The notes beneath the pieces are model-generated. The model made no database searches, was not told the origin of the DNA, and saw only the letters and a list, made by a program, of their open reading frames with translations. From Candidatus Rifleibacteriota bacterium (lineage in GTDB: Bacteria; Riflebacteria; Ozemobacteria; Ozemobacterales; Ozemobacteraceae), in assembly GCA_029560455.1 (NCBI GenBank), contig JAKQKW010000034.1, positions 1 to 19,932 of the forward strand: DNA of 19,932 nt. Reading direction: 5' to 3'. Numbering within the stretch: the first letter of the stretch is position 1; the number at the start of each line of letters is the position of its first letter. This document shows, one piece after another, positions 1 to 6,627 of this stretch. Position numbers and translations under genes: made by a program.

Positions 1-1446
1 CCCGCAACTAACAAGCTCAGAATCCACAAGAAAATACAGGTTTCCATCAACGCTGACGAAAAAGCTTCTAAAAACACCATGAAGAAGTCAAATCCGATCA
101 GCAAAGTTTTCGAACCCATCTACAAGAACACTTTCGTTAACTACAAAGAAGCCGCTCGCCGCCTTCCCCGCCTCGACGAAAATGGGCGCCTCCTCATCAT
201 CTGCTACGACGATTTCATGAACGCCATGAAACCCTTCGTAGACTGGAAGAAAAAGATCGGCATCAACGTAAAACTCGTTCCGCTCAGCGAAGTTGGCAAA
301 ACCAACACTGAAATTCTTGCCTTCATCGGTGAAGAATTCAAACAGGGCGGTATGACCCATGTAATGCTGGTTGGCGATGCCGAACAGATCCCGACCAACA
401 AAGGCGTTAAAGAACGCGCTGATTCTGACCCCTGCTACGTGAAACTCGTCGGTGACGACCATGTTCCGGATGCAATCATCAGCCGCCTGTCAGCCAACAC
501 CGAAAAAGAAGTTGCCTATCAGGTCGCCAAATTCGTAAACTACGAACGTTTCCCGACCACCAACAAAGCCTGGTATACCACTGGCCTTGGCATCGGCTCA
601 GCCGAAGGTAACCCGACCGATGCTACCTACATCGAAGAAATCCGCACCACCCTTCTGGGCAAAATGTTCACCGACATCAAGAAAGCCTATGATCCGGGCG
701 CAACCGCTGCTATGGTCGCTGCTGCCGTAAATGAAGGTGTCAGCCTGATCAACTATCTTGGCCACGGTTCCGGCACCAGCTGGGGCACCACCCGTTTCAG
801 CAACAGCGACGCTGCCAAACTGAAAAACGGCTGGGCCATGCCCGTAATCTGGGACGTAGCCTGCGTTAACGGTCGCTTCGTAAACTTCACCGGTTTCGGC
901 GAAGCCTGGATGCGCGCTGGTGACATCGAAAATCCGGCCGGTGCCGTTTCTTACGCTGGTTCAACCACTAACATGGAATGGGTACCACCGATTCATGTTC
1001 AGGCTGAATTCAACAAGAACTATATCGCCAATGAAGTATACAAAACCACCGGTGGTATCTTCATCAACGGTATCATGAAGGGCCTCGAACTCTACACCAC
1101 TGACCCGAAGAAATCCGGCGTCATGATGCTTGAACAGTGGCACCTCTATGGTGATGGCACTCTGAACGTTCGCTTCAAAGCTCCGATCACTCTCGCTGCT
1201 GAATCAAGAGCCGTTCGCAATGCTGATGGCGTAACTGTAACCGTTAACGTTCGCGATGAAGCCGGCAAAGCCGTAAACAACGCCCGCGTAAGCGTTTACA
1301 CCAACGGTGTTGAAAATGTTCGCACTGCTACCACCAACGACAACGGTGAAGCCGTAGTTACCATGCCCGCAGAAATGACTGAAGGCTATGTAACTGTAAT
1401 CGGTGCCGACGTTGTTCCGGTTGTAGACCAGCCGATCACCTTCTGA
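1..1446 (+). CDS. Gingipain-like C25 family cysteine peptidase, 5' end outside window
   Basis: Secreted clan-CD cysteine endopeptidase. The frame is open from base 1 (481 residues in view), so the ATG at 79 is internal and the signal peptide and most of the propeptide lie to the left. Numbering from the codon at base 1, I see the catalytic His in NYLGHGSGTSWG (H255) and the catalytic Cys in WDVACVNGRF (C288), spaced 33 as in RgpB (H211/C244, recalled numbering). The SAEG glutamate (E202) matches the third RgpB catalytic residue. D207, 48 residues before the His, matches the RgpB S1-pocket Asp and suggests Arg/Lys specificity. Residues about 394-481 form an Ig-like C-terminal domain. I see no obvious C-terminal sorting domain; the protein ends in DQPITF. 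Codons are strongly C-ending (AAC, ATC, TTC), suggesting high expression. Family assignment is firm; specificity is inference. Confidence 0.93.
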   Translation, partial: PATNKLRIHKKIQVSINADEKASKNTMKKSNPISKVFEPIYKNTFVNYKEAARRLPRLDENGRLLIICYDDFMNAMKPFVDWKKKIGINVKLVPLSEVGKTNTEILAFIGEEFKQGGMTHVMLVGDAEQIPTNKGVKERADSDPCYVKLVGDDHVPDAIISRLSANTEKEVAYQVAKFVNYERFPTTNKAWYTTGLGIGSAEGNPTDATYIEEIRTTLLGKMFTDIKKAYDPGATAAMVAAAVNEGVSLINYLGHGSGTSWGTTRFSNSDAAKLKNGWAMPVIWDVACVNGRFVNFTGFGEAWMRAGDIENPAGAVSYAGSTTNMEWVPPIHVQAEFNKNYIANEVYKTTGGIFINGIMKGLELYTTDPKKSGVMMLEQWHLYGDGTLNVRFKAPITLAAESRAVRNADGVTVTVNVRDEAGKAVNNARVSVYTNGVENVRTATTNDNGEAVVTMPAEMTEGYVTVIGADVVPVVDQPITF

Positions 1447-1460
1447 TCCAGAAGTATAAA

Positions 1461-1492
1461 AAAACAGCCACCTTCGGGTGGCTGTTTTTTTA
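1461..1492 (+). terminator. Rho-independent terminator of the C25 peptidase gene
   Basis: A perfect 12-bp inverted repeat (1461-1472 with 1477-1488, AAAACAGCCACC and its complement) closes on a TTCG tetraloop and runs into a T tract at 1485-1491. It starts 14 bases after the stop codon. The C-UUCG-G loop is an especially stable hairpin. The A-rich left flank could also let it work on the minus strand. Confidence 0.93.
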
Positions 1493-1754
1493 TTACCTGA
1501 AATCTTCTATTTGTCTTGAAGGTAAAGCCTGGGCTGATTTTAAGTAAAAATACGCTTTTGCCTCGAAGACAGGGTGGGGTGGGGCCTTCTCCGCCACCTG
1601 CGCAGCCAGTGTTATTCTAAATAAGACAAGATATTCCCGCTTTCGCGGGATGAAGATAAAGCTGCAGATTCAACTTTGACAAAAGCACTGGAGAGTATGA
1701 GGTCTTGCCAATTACCCGTTCACTGTTGCATAGGCGAACGAATTCGACCGGATA
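1493..1754. other. Intergenic region between convergent C25 and pgpA genes
   Basis: This non-coding stretch lies between the peptidase terminator and the pgpA stop codon. The only structure I can point to is a short hairpin at 1635-1650 (TCCCGC, TTTC loop, GCGGGA). Read on the minus strand it has a GAAA loop and is followed by a weakly T-rich run, so it may end the rimO-pgsA-pgpA transcript. I saw no convincing small gene or RNA gene. Confidence 0.5.
1635..1650 (-). terminator. Possible weak terminator downstream of pgpA
   Basis: A 6-bp GC-only-core stem (TCCCGC/GCGGGA) with a GNRA-type GAAA loop on the minus strand lies about 105 bases past the pgpA stop. The following minus-strand bases are T-rich but interrupted (ATATCTTGTCTTATTT). 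It is the only hairpin I found that could end the rimO operon; the stem is short and the U tract is poor. Confidence 0.3.
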
Positions 1755-2258
1755 TCAGAGAACACCGCGCAGAAGCAGGAGCCTGAGAATAAAATTAGTC
1801 AGCATCCCTGCTGCGAGATCATCGGCAAGAATTCCGGTGCCACCTCTGAAGGTTTGAAAGAGATTTACCGGAAACGGCTTCAATATGTCGAAAAGACGAA
1901 ACAGCAGAAAGCCGATAAAGATTGTGAGGACACTGGCATCCCATATCAGAAAAAGTGACAGCCACATGCCGGCGGCTTCATCGATAACCACTTCTTCAGG
2001 GTCTTTGCTGCGATCGATTTTTTCTATTTTTTCAGCTATTCCGATGGCAAAAAGGCAGAAGCCCATAAAAACAAGAGTTTGTAACCATGTTTGCAGGTTT
2101 CTGGTGAGCAGGAATAGAATAATTCCGGGAATGCTGCCAAAAGTGCCCGGGGCTCTTTTGATATAACCCAGGCCCAGACATGAACCCAACAGTTTAATGG
2201 TGCTGACGCTGGCTGAACTGTTAGTCCAGGAAGTGCCAATTCTTTTTGAAGTAATCAT
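1755..2258 (-). CDS. pgpA: Phosphatidylglycerophosphatase A
   Basis: Membrane phosphatase that removes phosphate from phosphatidylglycerophosphate to give phosphatidylglycerol, the step after PgsA. The 167-residue length is normal for the family. Family motifs are clear: GYIKRAPGTFGSIPG (31-45), DRSKDPEEVVIDEAAGMWL (82-100, acidic catalytic/metal region), FRLFDILKPFP (120-130) and GILADDLAAG (142-151), with hydrophobic segments between them. The ATG at 2258 overlaps the end of pgsA by 38 bases and has no good Shine-Dalgarno, which suggests translational coupling. The first ~20 residues (Ser/Thr-rich) are not typical of the family, so the true start may be further in, for example near the Leu codons at 23-24. 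Third gene of the rimO-pgsA-pgpA operon. Confidence 0.93.
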   Translation of the reverse strand: MITSKRIGTSWTNSSASVSTIKLLGSCLGLGYIKRAPGTFGSIPGIILFLLTRNLQTWLQTLVFMGFCLFAIGIAEKIEKIDRSKDPEEVVIDEAAGMWLSLFLIWDASVLTIFIGFLLFRLFDILKPFPVNLFQTFRGGTGILADDLAAGMLTNFILRLLLLRGVL

Positions 2259-2829
2259 AGCCGGAATATACTGTAGCCAGGGCGGCGAGAATCATCAGGC
2301 CCTGAATTACAGGAGAATAGATTTTCATCAGCATTTCAAGATAGATCTGCTGATTGTATGACAACAGAAAGATTCTTATTGTAAGAAAGCACAGTGCGGT
2401 AATGATGGCTGTAAGCTGAAAGGTGGTCTTGATCTTGCCCGCACCACTGGCGTCGATAACCTGGCCTCTTTCAGCACAGATAAGTCTGAGGCCGGTTACG
2501 GCAAATTCGCGGGCAATTATTATAATTGCTACCCAGGCCGCTGTATAAGTTATTTCACGATACTCAACCATGGCAATCAGAGCAGTCGAAACAAGAAGTT
2601 TATCGGCTATCGGATCGATAAATCGGCCAAATGTGGTGACTTCCTTGTATAACCTTGCCAGATAACCGTCGTAATAGTCGGTTATGGCGGCAATGATAAA
2701 GATCAATGTTGCGAGTGCCTTGCCCCAATCTCCTTCAAGAGGAGCTCCCGGTGCACGGAAAAAAAAGGCCAGCATAAAGAAGGGTATTGCAACAACGCGC
2801 ATAAGAGTGAGCTTGGTAGCGAGTGTCAT
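2221..2829 (-). CDS. pgsA: CDP-diacylglycerol--glycerol-3-phosphate 3-phosphatidyltransferase
   Basis: Integral membrane enzyme that transfers the phosphatidyl group from CDP-diacylglycerol to glycerol-3-phosphate, the committed step of phosphatidylglycerol synthesis. The complete CDP-alcohol phosphatidyltransferase signature is present: D51, D54-G55, A58-R59, G68, D72 and D76, with the canonical spacing DG-x2-AR-x8-G-x3-D-x3-D. At 202 residues with several hydrophobic segments it has the usual PgsA size. The start ATG shares ATGA with the rimO stop codon, and pgpA overlaps its 3' end, so the three genes are translated from one message. The product feeds directly to PgpA. Confidence 0.96.
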   Translation of the reverse strand: MTLATKLTLMRVVAIPFFMLAFFFRAPGAPLEGDWGKALATLIFIIAAITDYYDGYLARLYKEVTTFGRFIDPIADKLLVSTALIAMVEYREITYTAAWVAIIIIAREFAVTGLRLICAERGQVIDASGAGKIKTTFQLTAIITALCFLTIRIFLLSYNQQIYLEMLMKIYSPVIQGLMILAALATVYSGYDYFKKNWHFLD

Positions 2830-4118
2830 GCGATCAGTTCCGCTCTGAAATCGTAGGCATCGGCATCTAGAATGCGAACCTTTGCCAGGTTGCCTGGTTT
2901 GAGGGATTGAGCGTTGGCAATGCTTGTCGAGTTATCAACTTCGTAAGCATCGAACATGGTTCTGGCTTTGGCTTTACCTTTTTCAACCATGTCGACCATA
3001 ACTTCGAGCTCGGTGCCATTCAGCTGCCGGTTTCTTTCTTCGATGATCAGCTGCTGTAAGGTCATCAACTGGTCGAGTCGTGCCTGTTTGATGCGCTGCG
3101 AAACCTTGGGCCGCATTTCTGCTGCGGCCGTTCCCTCTTCGGTTGAATACATAAAGGCGCCAACCCGATCAAGGGGATATTCTTCAATAAATTCTATAAG
3201 TTCGTCAAAGTCCTTTTTCTTTTCACCTGGAAATCCAACTATAAAGGTGCTTCTGATCGCTGCCCGGGGAAACCTGCTGCGGATGTGTCTGATAAGTTCT
3301 TTTATGTGTGCCGCGGTTGTCTGTCGATTCATCAGTTCAAGCATTCTCTCTGAGATGTGCTGAAATGGAATGTCGAAATAGGGCAGAACTTTCGGGATGC
3401 TGTAAAGCTCGTCGATTAATGCTTTTGTCAGCCCGCGCGGATGCATGTAGTGCAGGCGAATCCATTCAACCCCGGGAATTGCAGAAACTTTGCGGGTAAT
3501 ATCTGCCAGACGGCATTTGCCGCCGTATTCGGTGCCGTATCTTGTAATGTCCTGAGCAACGATGCATATTTCTTTGGCTCCCGATGCGGCAAGCTTTTCG
3601 GCATCTGCCAGAATTTCCTTTTCGTCTTTTGAATAAAACGGACCTCTGATGCCTGGTATTGCGCAGTAAGAGCAACGGTTGCTGCAGCCTTCAGCTATTT
3701 TTAAGATGCCAATGTGGGGTGGGGTGAAAAATCGCCAGCTTTTGCTGAAATCCGGGGTTGAAATTGCTTTACCAAAACAGTTTACCAGAGTGTCAAGCTC
3801 GTCCTCGCCCAGAAATTCGAAAAGATAATCGATTTCAGGTATCTGGGAAGATATCTCCTGGCGGTATCGCCGCACCAGACAGCCAAACACGGCGGTCTTC
3901 TGGCCGGGTTTCTGCTCTTTGTGGCTGATCGCCTGCATTATTACTCTTAAAGATTCTTCTTTGGCGTCGTTTATGAAGCCGCAGGTGTTCACCAGAAGAA
4001 GGTCAGCCTGATGGGCATGATCAACCCACTGCCATCCATGCGCAGCAATGTGGGCGGCAATTTTTTCAGAATCAGCTGTGTTTTTCGAACATCCGAGCGA
4101 AATCAGGTGGAATTTCAT
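2826..4118 (-). CDS. rimO: Ribosomal protein S12 methylthiotransferase RimO
   Basis: Radical-SAM enzyme that adds a methylthio group to the conserved aspartate of ribosomal protein S12. The 430 residues show the expected order. An N-terminal methylthiotransferase domain carries ISLGCSKNTADSE (C10) plus C46 and C80, which bind the auxiliary iron-sulfur cluster. The radical-SAM core has C145-x3-C149-x2-C152 (EGCSNRCSYC). A C-terminal TRAM domain spans about 360-430. SLGC-x-KN near the N terminus supports RimO over the tRNA enzyme MiaB. First gene of the operon. There is no Shine-Dalgarno at a normal distance (only AAAGG about 13 bases away), and a candidate -10 sits 8 bases before the ATG, so the message may be leaderless. 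Confidence 0.96.
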   Translation of the reverse strand: MKFHLISLGCSKNTADSEKIAAHIAAHGWQWVDHAHQADLLLVNTCGFINDAKEESLRVIMQAISHKEQKPGQKTAVFGCLVRRYRQEISSQIPEIDYLFEFLGEDELDTLVNCFGKAISTPDFSKSWRFFTPPHIGILKIAEGCSNRCSYCAIPGIRGPFYSKDEKEILADAEKLAASGAKEICIVAQDITRYGTEYGGKCRLADITRKVSAIPGVEWIRLHYMHPRGLTKALIDELYSIPKVLPYFDIPFQHISERMLELMNRQTTAAHIKELIRHIRSRFPRAAIRSTFIVGFPGEKKKDFDELIEFIEEYPLDRVGAFMYSTEEGTAAAEMRPKVSQRIKQARLDQLMTLQQLIIEERNRQLNGTELEVMVDMVEKGKAKARTMFDAYEVDNSTSIANAQSLKPGNLAKVRILDADAYDFRAELIA

Positions 4119-4126
4119 ACGCAGAT

Positions 4127-4155
4127 AGAATACCTTTGAGCCTGCAAAAAGGCAA
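4127..4155 (-). promoter_or_regulatory. Candidate sigma70-type promoter for rimO-pgsA-pgpA
   Basis: Read on the minus strand: TTGCCT (-35, plus positions 4150-4155), 17-base spacer, TATTCT (-10, plus positions 4127-4132). The -10 hexamer is the same as in the better promoter at 6496-6524. Only 8 bases separate it from the rimO ATG at 4118, so transcription from here would give a leader of about 1-3 bases. A promoter further upstream cannot be excluded. Confidence 0.4.
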
Positions 4156-4410
4156 GCAGACTTTAGTCCGGGCAGGACAACTGTATTAAAATCCTGAATT
4201 TTGGGCTTGAGCTAACATCTTGAGGGGTTCGCAGGAGTAATTATTTGTAATGAGGCGGTATTGTAAAAATTAATATCAAATAGCCATTGCTTTATTTGTG
4301 ATTATTTTGCTATTTAAATAGTAATTAGCATGTTATCATAAAATTGGTTGTTAGGGACTTTAGCATGGGGGTCGATAATAGAAGATGTTATTCTAATTTT
4401 GGGTTCTCAT

Positions 4411-4416
4411 AGGAGG
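4411..4416 (+). promoter_or_regulatory. Shine-Dalgarno fixing the GTG start of the SLBB gene
   Basis: AGGAGG lies 5 bases before the GTG at 4422. The nearby ATG at 4417 runs straight into a stop, so the GTG is the start. Confidence 0.85.
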
Positions 4417-4421
4417 ATGTC

Positions 4422-5684
4422 GTGAAAAAAACATGTCTGGCTGGCTTGTTGAGTTTTGTTGTTTTGCCGGTTGTGTCGGGAAATGTTTGGATTACGCCAG
4501 CAGACGCTCAGATTTTGCCTGTTTCGGATGTTTGTCGGGGAGAATCGTTGGATCGATTGGCTGTATTTGGGCGTGAAAAAATCAGGTTGATTGCGGAAAG
4601 TGGAAAAAAAGGTTCTGACGCTGTCGAAGCAATGCCTGTTTCTTTCCTTGTAATGGGTGAAGTAAACTGTCCGGGAGAATTCAATCTGCCTGCTCCTGTG
4701 ACTCTGCTTGACGCAGTTGCCGCGGCTGGTGGTCCTTCGGTGAACGGAAGCCTGAGAAAAGTCAGAGTTGATAGATCGGGAAAACCTGCTCTTGAAGCCG
4801 ATCTTTATGATTTTTTCGTTGATGAGCGCCCGGTTTCTGATTTTTATCTGGCTGAGGGAGACGTAATAACTTTTCAGGCTGGCGGCTCTCTTGTTAAGTT
4901 CTCAGGGCAGGTTTCGCGGGCTGGAGTCTTTGAGATGCTTCCAGGTGAAATGACTCTGGAAAAGGCTTTGCTGCTTACTGGCAGCTTTTCGGGGCCTTTT
5001 TCGGCATGCAAGGTTGAAATTCTCAGAAATATTGGCGGCTATAAGCGTGCTTTTTTTACCATACAGCTGGCAGAATCTGAAAAGGCTCCGGCTATGCCGC
5101 TTCTTGATGGTGATGAAATCAGAGTGTCCGAGTGCCGCCTGGTTCCGGAAAAAATAGTTCTGACCGGTCACTGTCACAAAGCAGAAGTTGTTTACGGTGA
5201 AGGCTTGCGATTGTCGGAAGTTCTCGCCGGAAAAGTTCTGAAAGAAGATACTGCTCTTGAGTATGGTGAGATTTTGCGAAAGACTTCCGGCGCTGGATAT
5301 GAAGAGGTGTTGGGCTTTGTGCCAGAGCAGATTCTGCACGGCAATAATCATACGGATGTTACTCTCAGGCCCGGGGACAAGGTTGTTTTGTTCAGTAAAA
5401 AATTCTTATCAGAAAACCCGGTTGTTTCTGTGGAGGGAATGGTTGCCAGGCCTGGCAGGTTTGTTTTAGACGGGGAAATCGATATCAGAAAAATGATAAT
5501 GATGGCTGGCGGTATCAGATCGACAAAAGCCAATCTTGCATTGGAACTGGCCAGGCGTGAGCTGGTCGACGGAAAATTGCAATACAGCCGTCTCGAAATA
5601 AACCTGGCAGCAGCCCTTCAGGGCGACCCGCGTCATAACGTAAAACTCAGGCCATTTGACAGCCTGACGATTTATTGTCCCTGA
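4422..5684 (+). CDS. Exported protein with about four SLBB-type repeats
   Basis: A 420-residue protein starting at GTG. Residues 1-29 look like a Sec signal peptide (MKK, hydrophobic core, likely cleavage in ADA|Q); there is no lipobox. The rest is a series of SLBB (soluble ligand-binding beta-grasp) units at roughly 75-151, 157-236, 245-325 and 334-419. Each has a V-x-G-x-V/xxPG entry and most end in a GD-x-[VI] turn (GDVI 146, GDEI 230, GDKV 318). SLBB repeats occur in Wza/ExoF-type capsule and exopolysaccharide export proteins. The Poly_export domain that normally precedes them is absent, so this is not a complete Wza-like channel subunit; it may be a periplasmic partner or polysaccharide-binding protein. 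No polysaccharide genes are nearby. Codons look more T-ending than in the TPR and peptidase genes. Its stop lies 3 bp from that of the convergent gene. Confidence 0.75.
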   Translation: MKKTCLAGLLSFVVLPVVSGNVWITPADAQILPVSDVCRGESLDRLAVFGREKIRLIAESGKKGSDAVEAMPVSFLVMGEVNCPGEFNLPAPVTLLDAVAAAGGPSVNGSLRKVRVDRSGKPALEADLYDFFVDERPVSDFYLAEGDVITFQAGGSLVKFSGQVSRAGVFEMLPGEMTLEKALLLTGSFSGPFSACKVEILRNIGGYKRAFFTIQLAESEKAPAMPLLDGDEIRVSECRLVPEKIVLTGHCHKAEVVYGEGLRLSEVLAGKVLKEDTALEYGEILRKTSGAGYEEVLGFVPEQILHGNNHTDVTLRPGDKVVLFSKKFLSENPVVSVEGMVARPGRFVLDGEIDIRKMIMMAGGIRSTKANLALELARRELVDGKLQYSRLEINLAAALQGDPRHNVKLRPFDSLTIYCP

Positions 5685-5687
5685 CGA

Positions 5688-6446
5688 TCAGCGGTTCATT
5701 ATGTCCTTGATAGCCTGATTCATTTTGCTGAGACTTGGTGAAACGGTGGCTATATCGCCGCCCTGGCTTGGAAGAACCACTCCAAGTTTCTGTGCTTCGG
5801 CTGTTCTTTTGGCTTTATTCTGCTGCATTCTGGCGAGAACTCCCGCGAATGGAACATATTCATCTGTTGCTGCGGCAAGTTGTTCTGTTTCTTTTGCAGG
5901 GGTTTTGATCTGTTCTGGTTCGGCAACCGGAGATACTGCAGTTTCTATTTTCGCGGGTTCGGTTGCTGCAACGGCTTTGCTGTCGCTGTCGGCGATAACG
6001 GTTTCCGAATAGATCAATTCTTGTTTATTTTCGTCAACCTTTACGGCTGCTGTTTCGTCTGTGGTGGCAGCTTGCCTGATTTCTGGCTGAGGCTGATTCT
6101 GGGCTTCTATGGCGGCAAGCTTTGCGCGAATTTCTTCGATTGCTGCAAACCTGTCTATTCTCCCTTCAGATGCCGGTTCTGGTGGAGCCACTTCAAATTC
6201 TGGCGCTGGTTGAACTTCATTATTGATTGTTTCAGGAGCTTTGACTACCTGAGGAGCCTGTGCGCTCTGTGACTGAATGCCGGATTTCTGTTCGGCGTCT
6301 TCACTTTCAAGGAAATAGCTGAGAGAGTTTTTCGGAGCTTGCTGAGCGGCTTCGGCCATGAGAGTCCAGGGGAAGATTACAGAAAAAAGCAGCGCAAGGA
6401 TGATAGATTTGCGCAGATTGCGGGGCATTCTGAAAATTATTTTCAC
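5688..6446 (-). CDS. Exported Ala/Glu/Pro-rich protein of unknown function
   Basis: I do not recognise this 252-residue protein. The start is GTG at 6446, preceded by GAGG at 9-base spacing; the frame stays open to 6710, but that part overlaps the TPR2 terminator. Residues 1-34 form a signal peptide (basic MKIIFRMPRNLRKS, then a hydrophobic stretch, cleavage near AEA|AQ). Residues about 35-195 are low-complexity, rich in Ala, Glu, Pro and Gln, with one likely helix at 98-118. The C terminus (about 196-252: YVPFAGVLARMQQNK, then KLGVVLP, ending in SKMNQAIKDIMNR) is more ordinary and may be the functional part. It resembles an extended periplasmic spacer with a small C-terminal domain. It forms its own transcription unit, between its promoter and the convergent SLBB gene. 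A disordered or envelope-spanning role is only a guess. Confidence 0.72.
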   Translation of the reverse strand: MKIIFRMPRNLRKSIILALLFSVIFPWTLMAEAAQQAPKNSLSYFLESEDAEQKSGIQSQSAQAPQVVKAPETINNEVQPAPEFEVAPPEPASEGRIDRFAAIEEIRAKLAAIEAQNQPQPEIRQAATTDETAAVKVDENKQELIYSETVIADSDSKAVAATEPAKIETAVSPVAEPEQIKTPAKETEQLAAATDEYVPFAGVLARMQQNKAKRTAEAQKLGVVLPSQGGDIATVSPSLSKMNQAIKDIMNR

Positions 6447-6455
6447 AGCGAGTTT

Positions 6456-6459
6456 CCTC
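6456..6459 (-). promoter_or_regulatory. Shine-Dalgarno deciding the GTG start at 6446
   Basis: On the minus strand AAGAGGAAA precedes GTG with 9 bases between GAGG and the start. The next in-frame ATG (6428) has only AT-rich sequence before it, and starting there would remove part of the basic n-region of the signal peptide. Confidence 0.65.
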
Positions 6460-6495
6460 TTGTTTTCTTGATGGGCTTGAATAAAATAACAATTC

Positions 6496-6524
6496 AGAAT
6501 AAAACTCCATAGTTCGGTTGTCAA
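6496..6524 (-). promoter_or_regulatory. Consensus-like sigma70 promoter of the Ala/Glu/Pro-rich protein gene
   Basis: On the minus strand: TTGACA (plus positions 6519-6524, perfect -35), a 17-base spacer, and TATTCT (plus positions 6496-6501, 4/6 match to the -10). AT-rich bases precede the -35. The predicted leader is about 40-45 bases, ending in the Shine-Dalgarno and GTG at 6446. It lies downstream of the TPR2 terminator, so the gene is expressed independently of the uppP-ftsK-TPR operon. It is the clearest promoter in the window. Confidence 0.8.
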
Positions 6525-6581
6525 TATTTGTGCAGCAATTTGTTGGGTTTTATTTTGCATCTGCGGCAAAGCGATAATAAA

Positions 6582-6614
6582 AAAGTGGCGCCAGTTTTCA
6601 TCTGGCGCCACTTT
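6582..6614 (-). terminator. Rho-independent terminator ending the uppP-ftsK-TPR1-TPR2 operon
   Basis: A perfect 13-bp inverted repeat (6582-6594 with 6602-6614, AAAGTGGCGCCAG and its complement) has a 7-base loop. On the minus strand it is followed by TTTTTTATTAT. It begins 13 bases after the TPR2 stop codon and separates that operon from the next gene. Confidence 0.93.
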
Positions 6615-6627
6615 CAATTCAGCAGAA

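Larger units (their letters stand above)
4119..4421. other. Divergent AT-rich intergenic region between rimO and the SLBB gene
   Basis: This 303-base region must hold the promoters of both flanking units. Its middle (about 4240-4350) is markedly AT-rich. It contains a perfect 12-base palindrome CTATTTAAATAG at 4310-4321 and a looser inverted repeat CAAATA-N10-TATTTG at 4277-4298, either of which could bind a dimeric regulator. For the SLBB gene, GATAAT at 4374-4379 is a fair -10, but the matching -35 (TTAGGG at 4351-4356, 17-base spacing) is poor. AT-rich palindromes also arise by chance. Confidence 0.4.

Noticed and set aside
79..1446. Reading the ATG at 79 as the true start of the peptidase gene
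   Set aside because: The frame is open without a stop back to base 1 and encodes a K/R-rich strand typical of the propeptide region. The residues after the ATG are not a signal peptide and there is no Shine-Dalgarno.
1572..1584. G-rich run as a possible G-quadruplex (also 17990-18004)
   Set aside because: Each has only three G runs in close range; a four-run pattern is not present.
4422..4600. SLBB protein as a lipoprotein because of Cys5
   Set aside because: KKTC is not a lipobox and lies before the hydrophobic core; the signal peptide looks like a standard signal peptidase I type.
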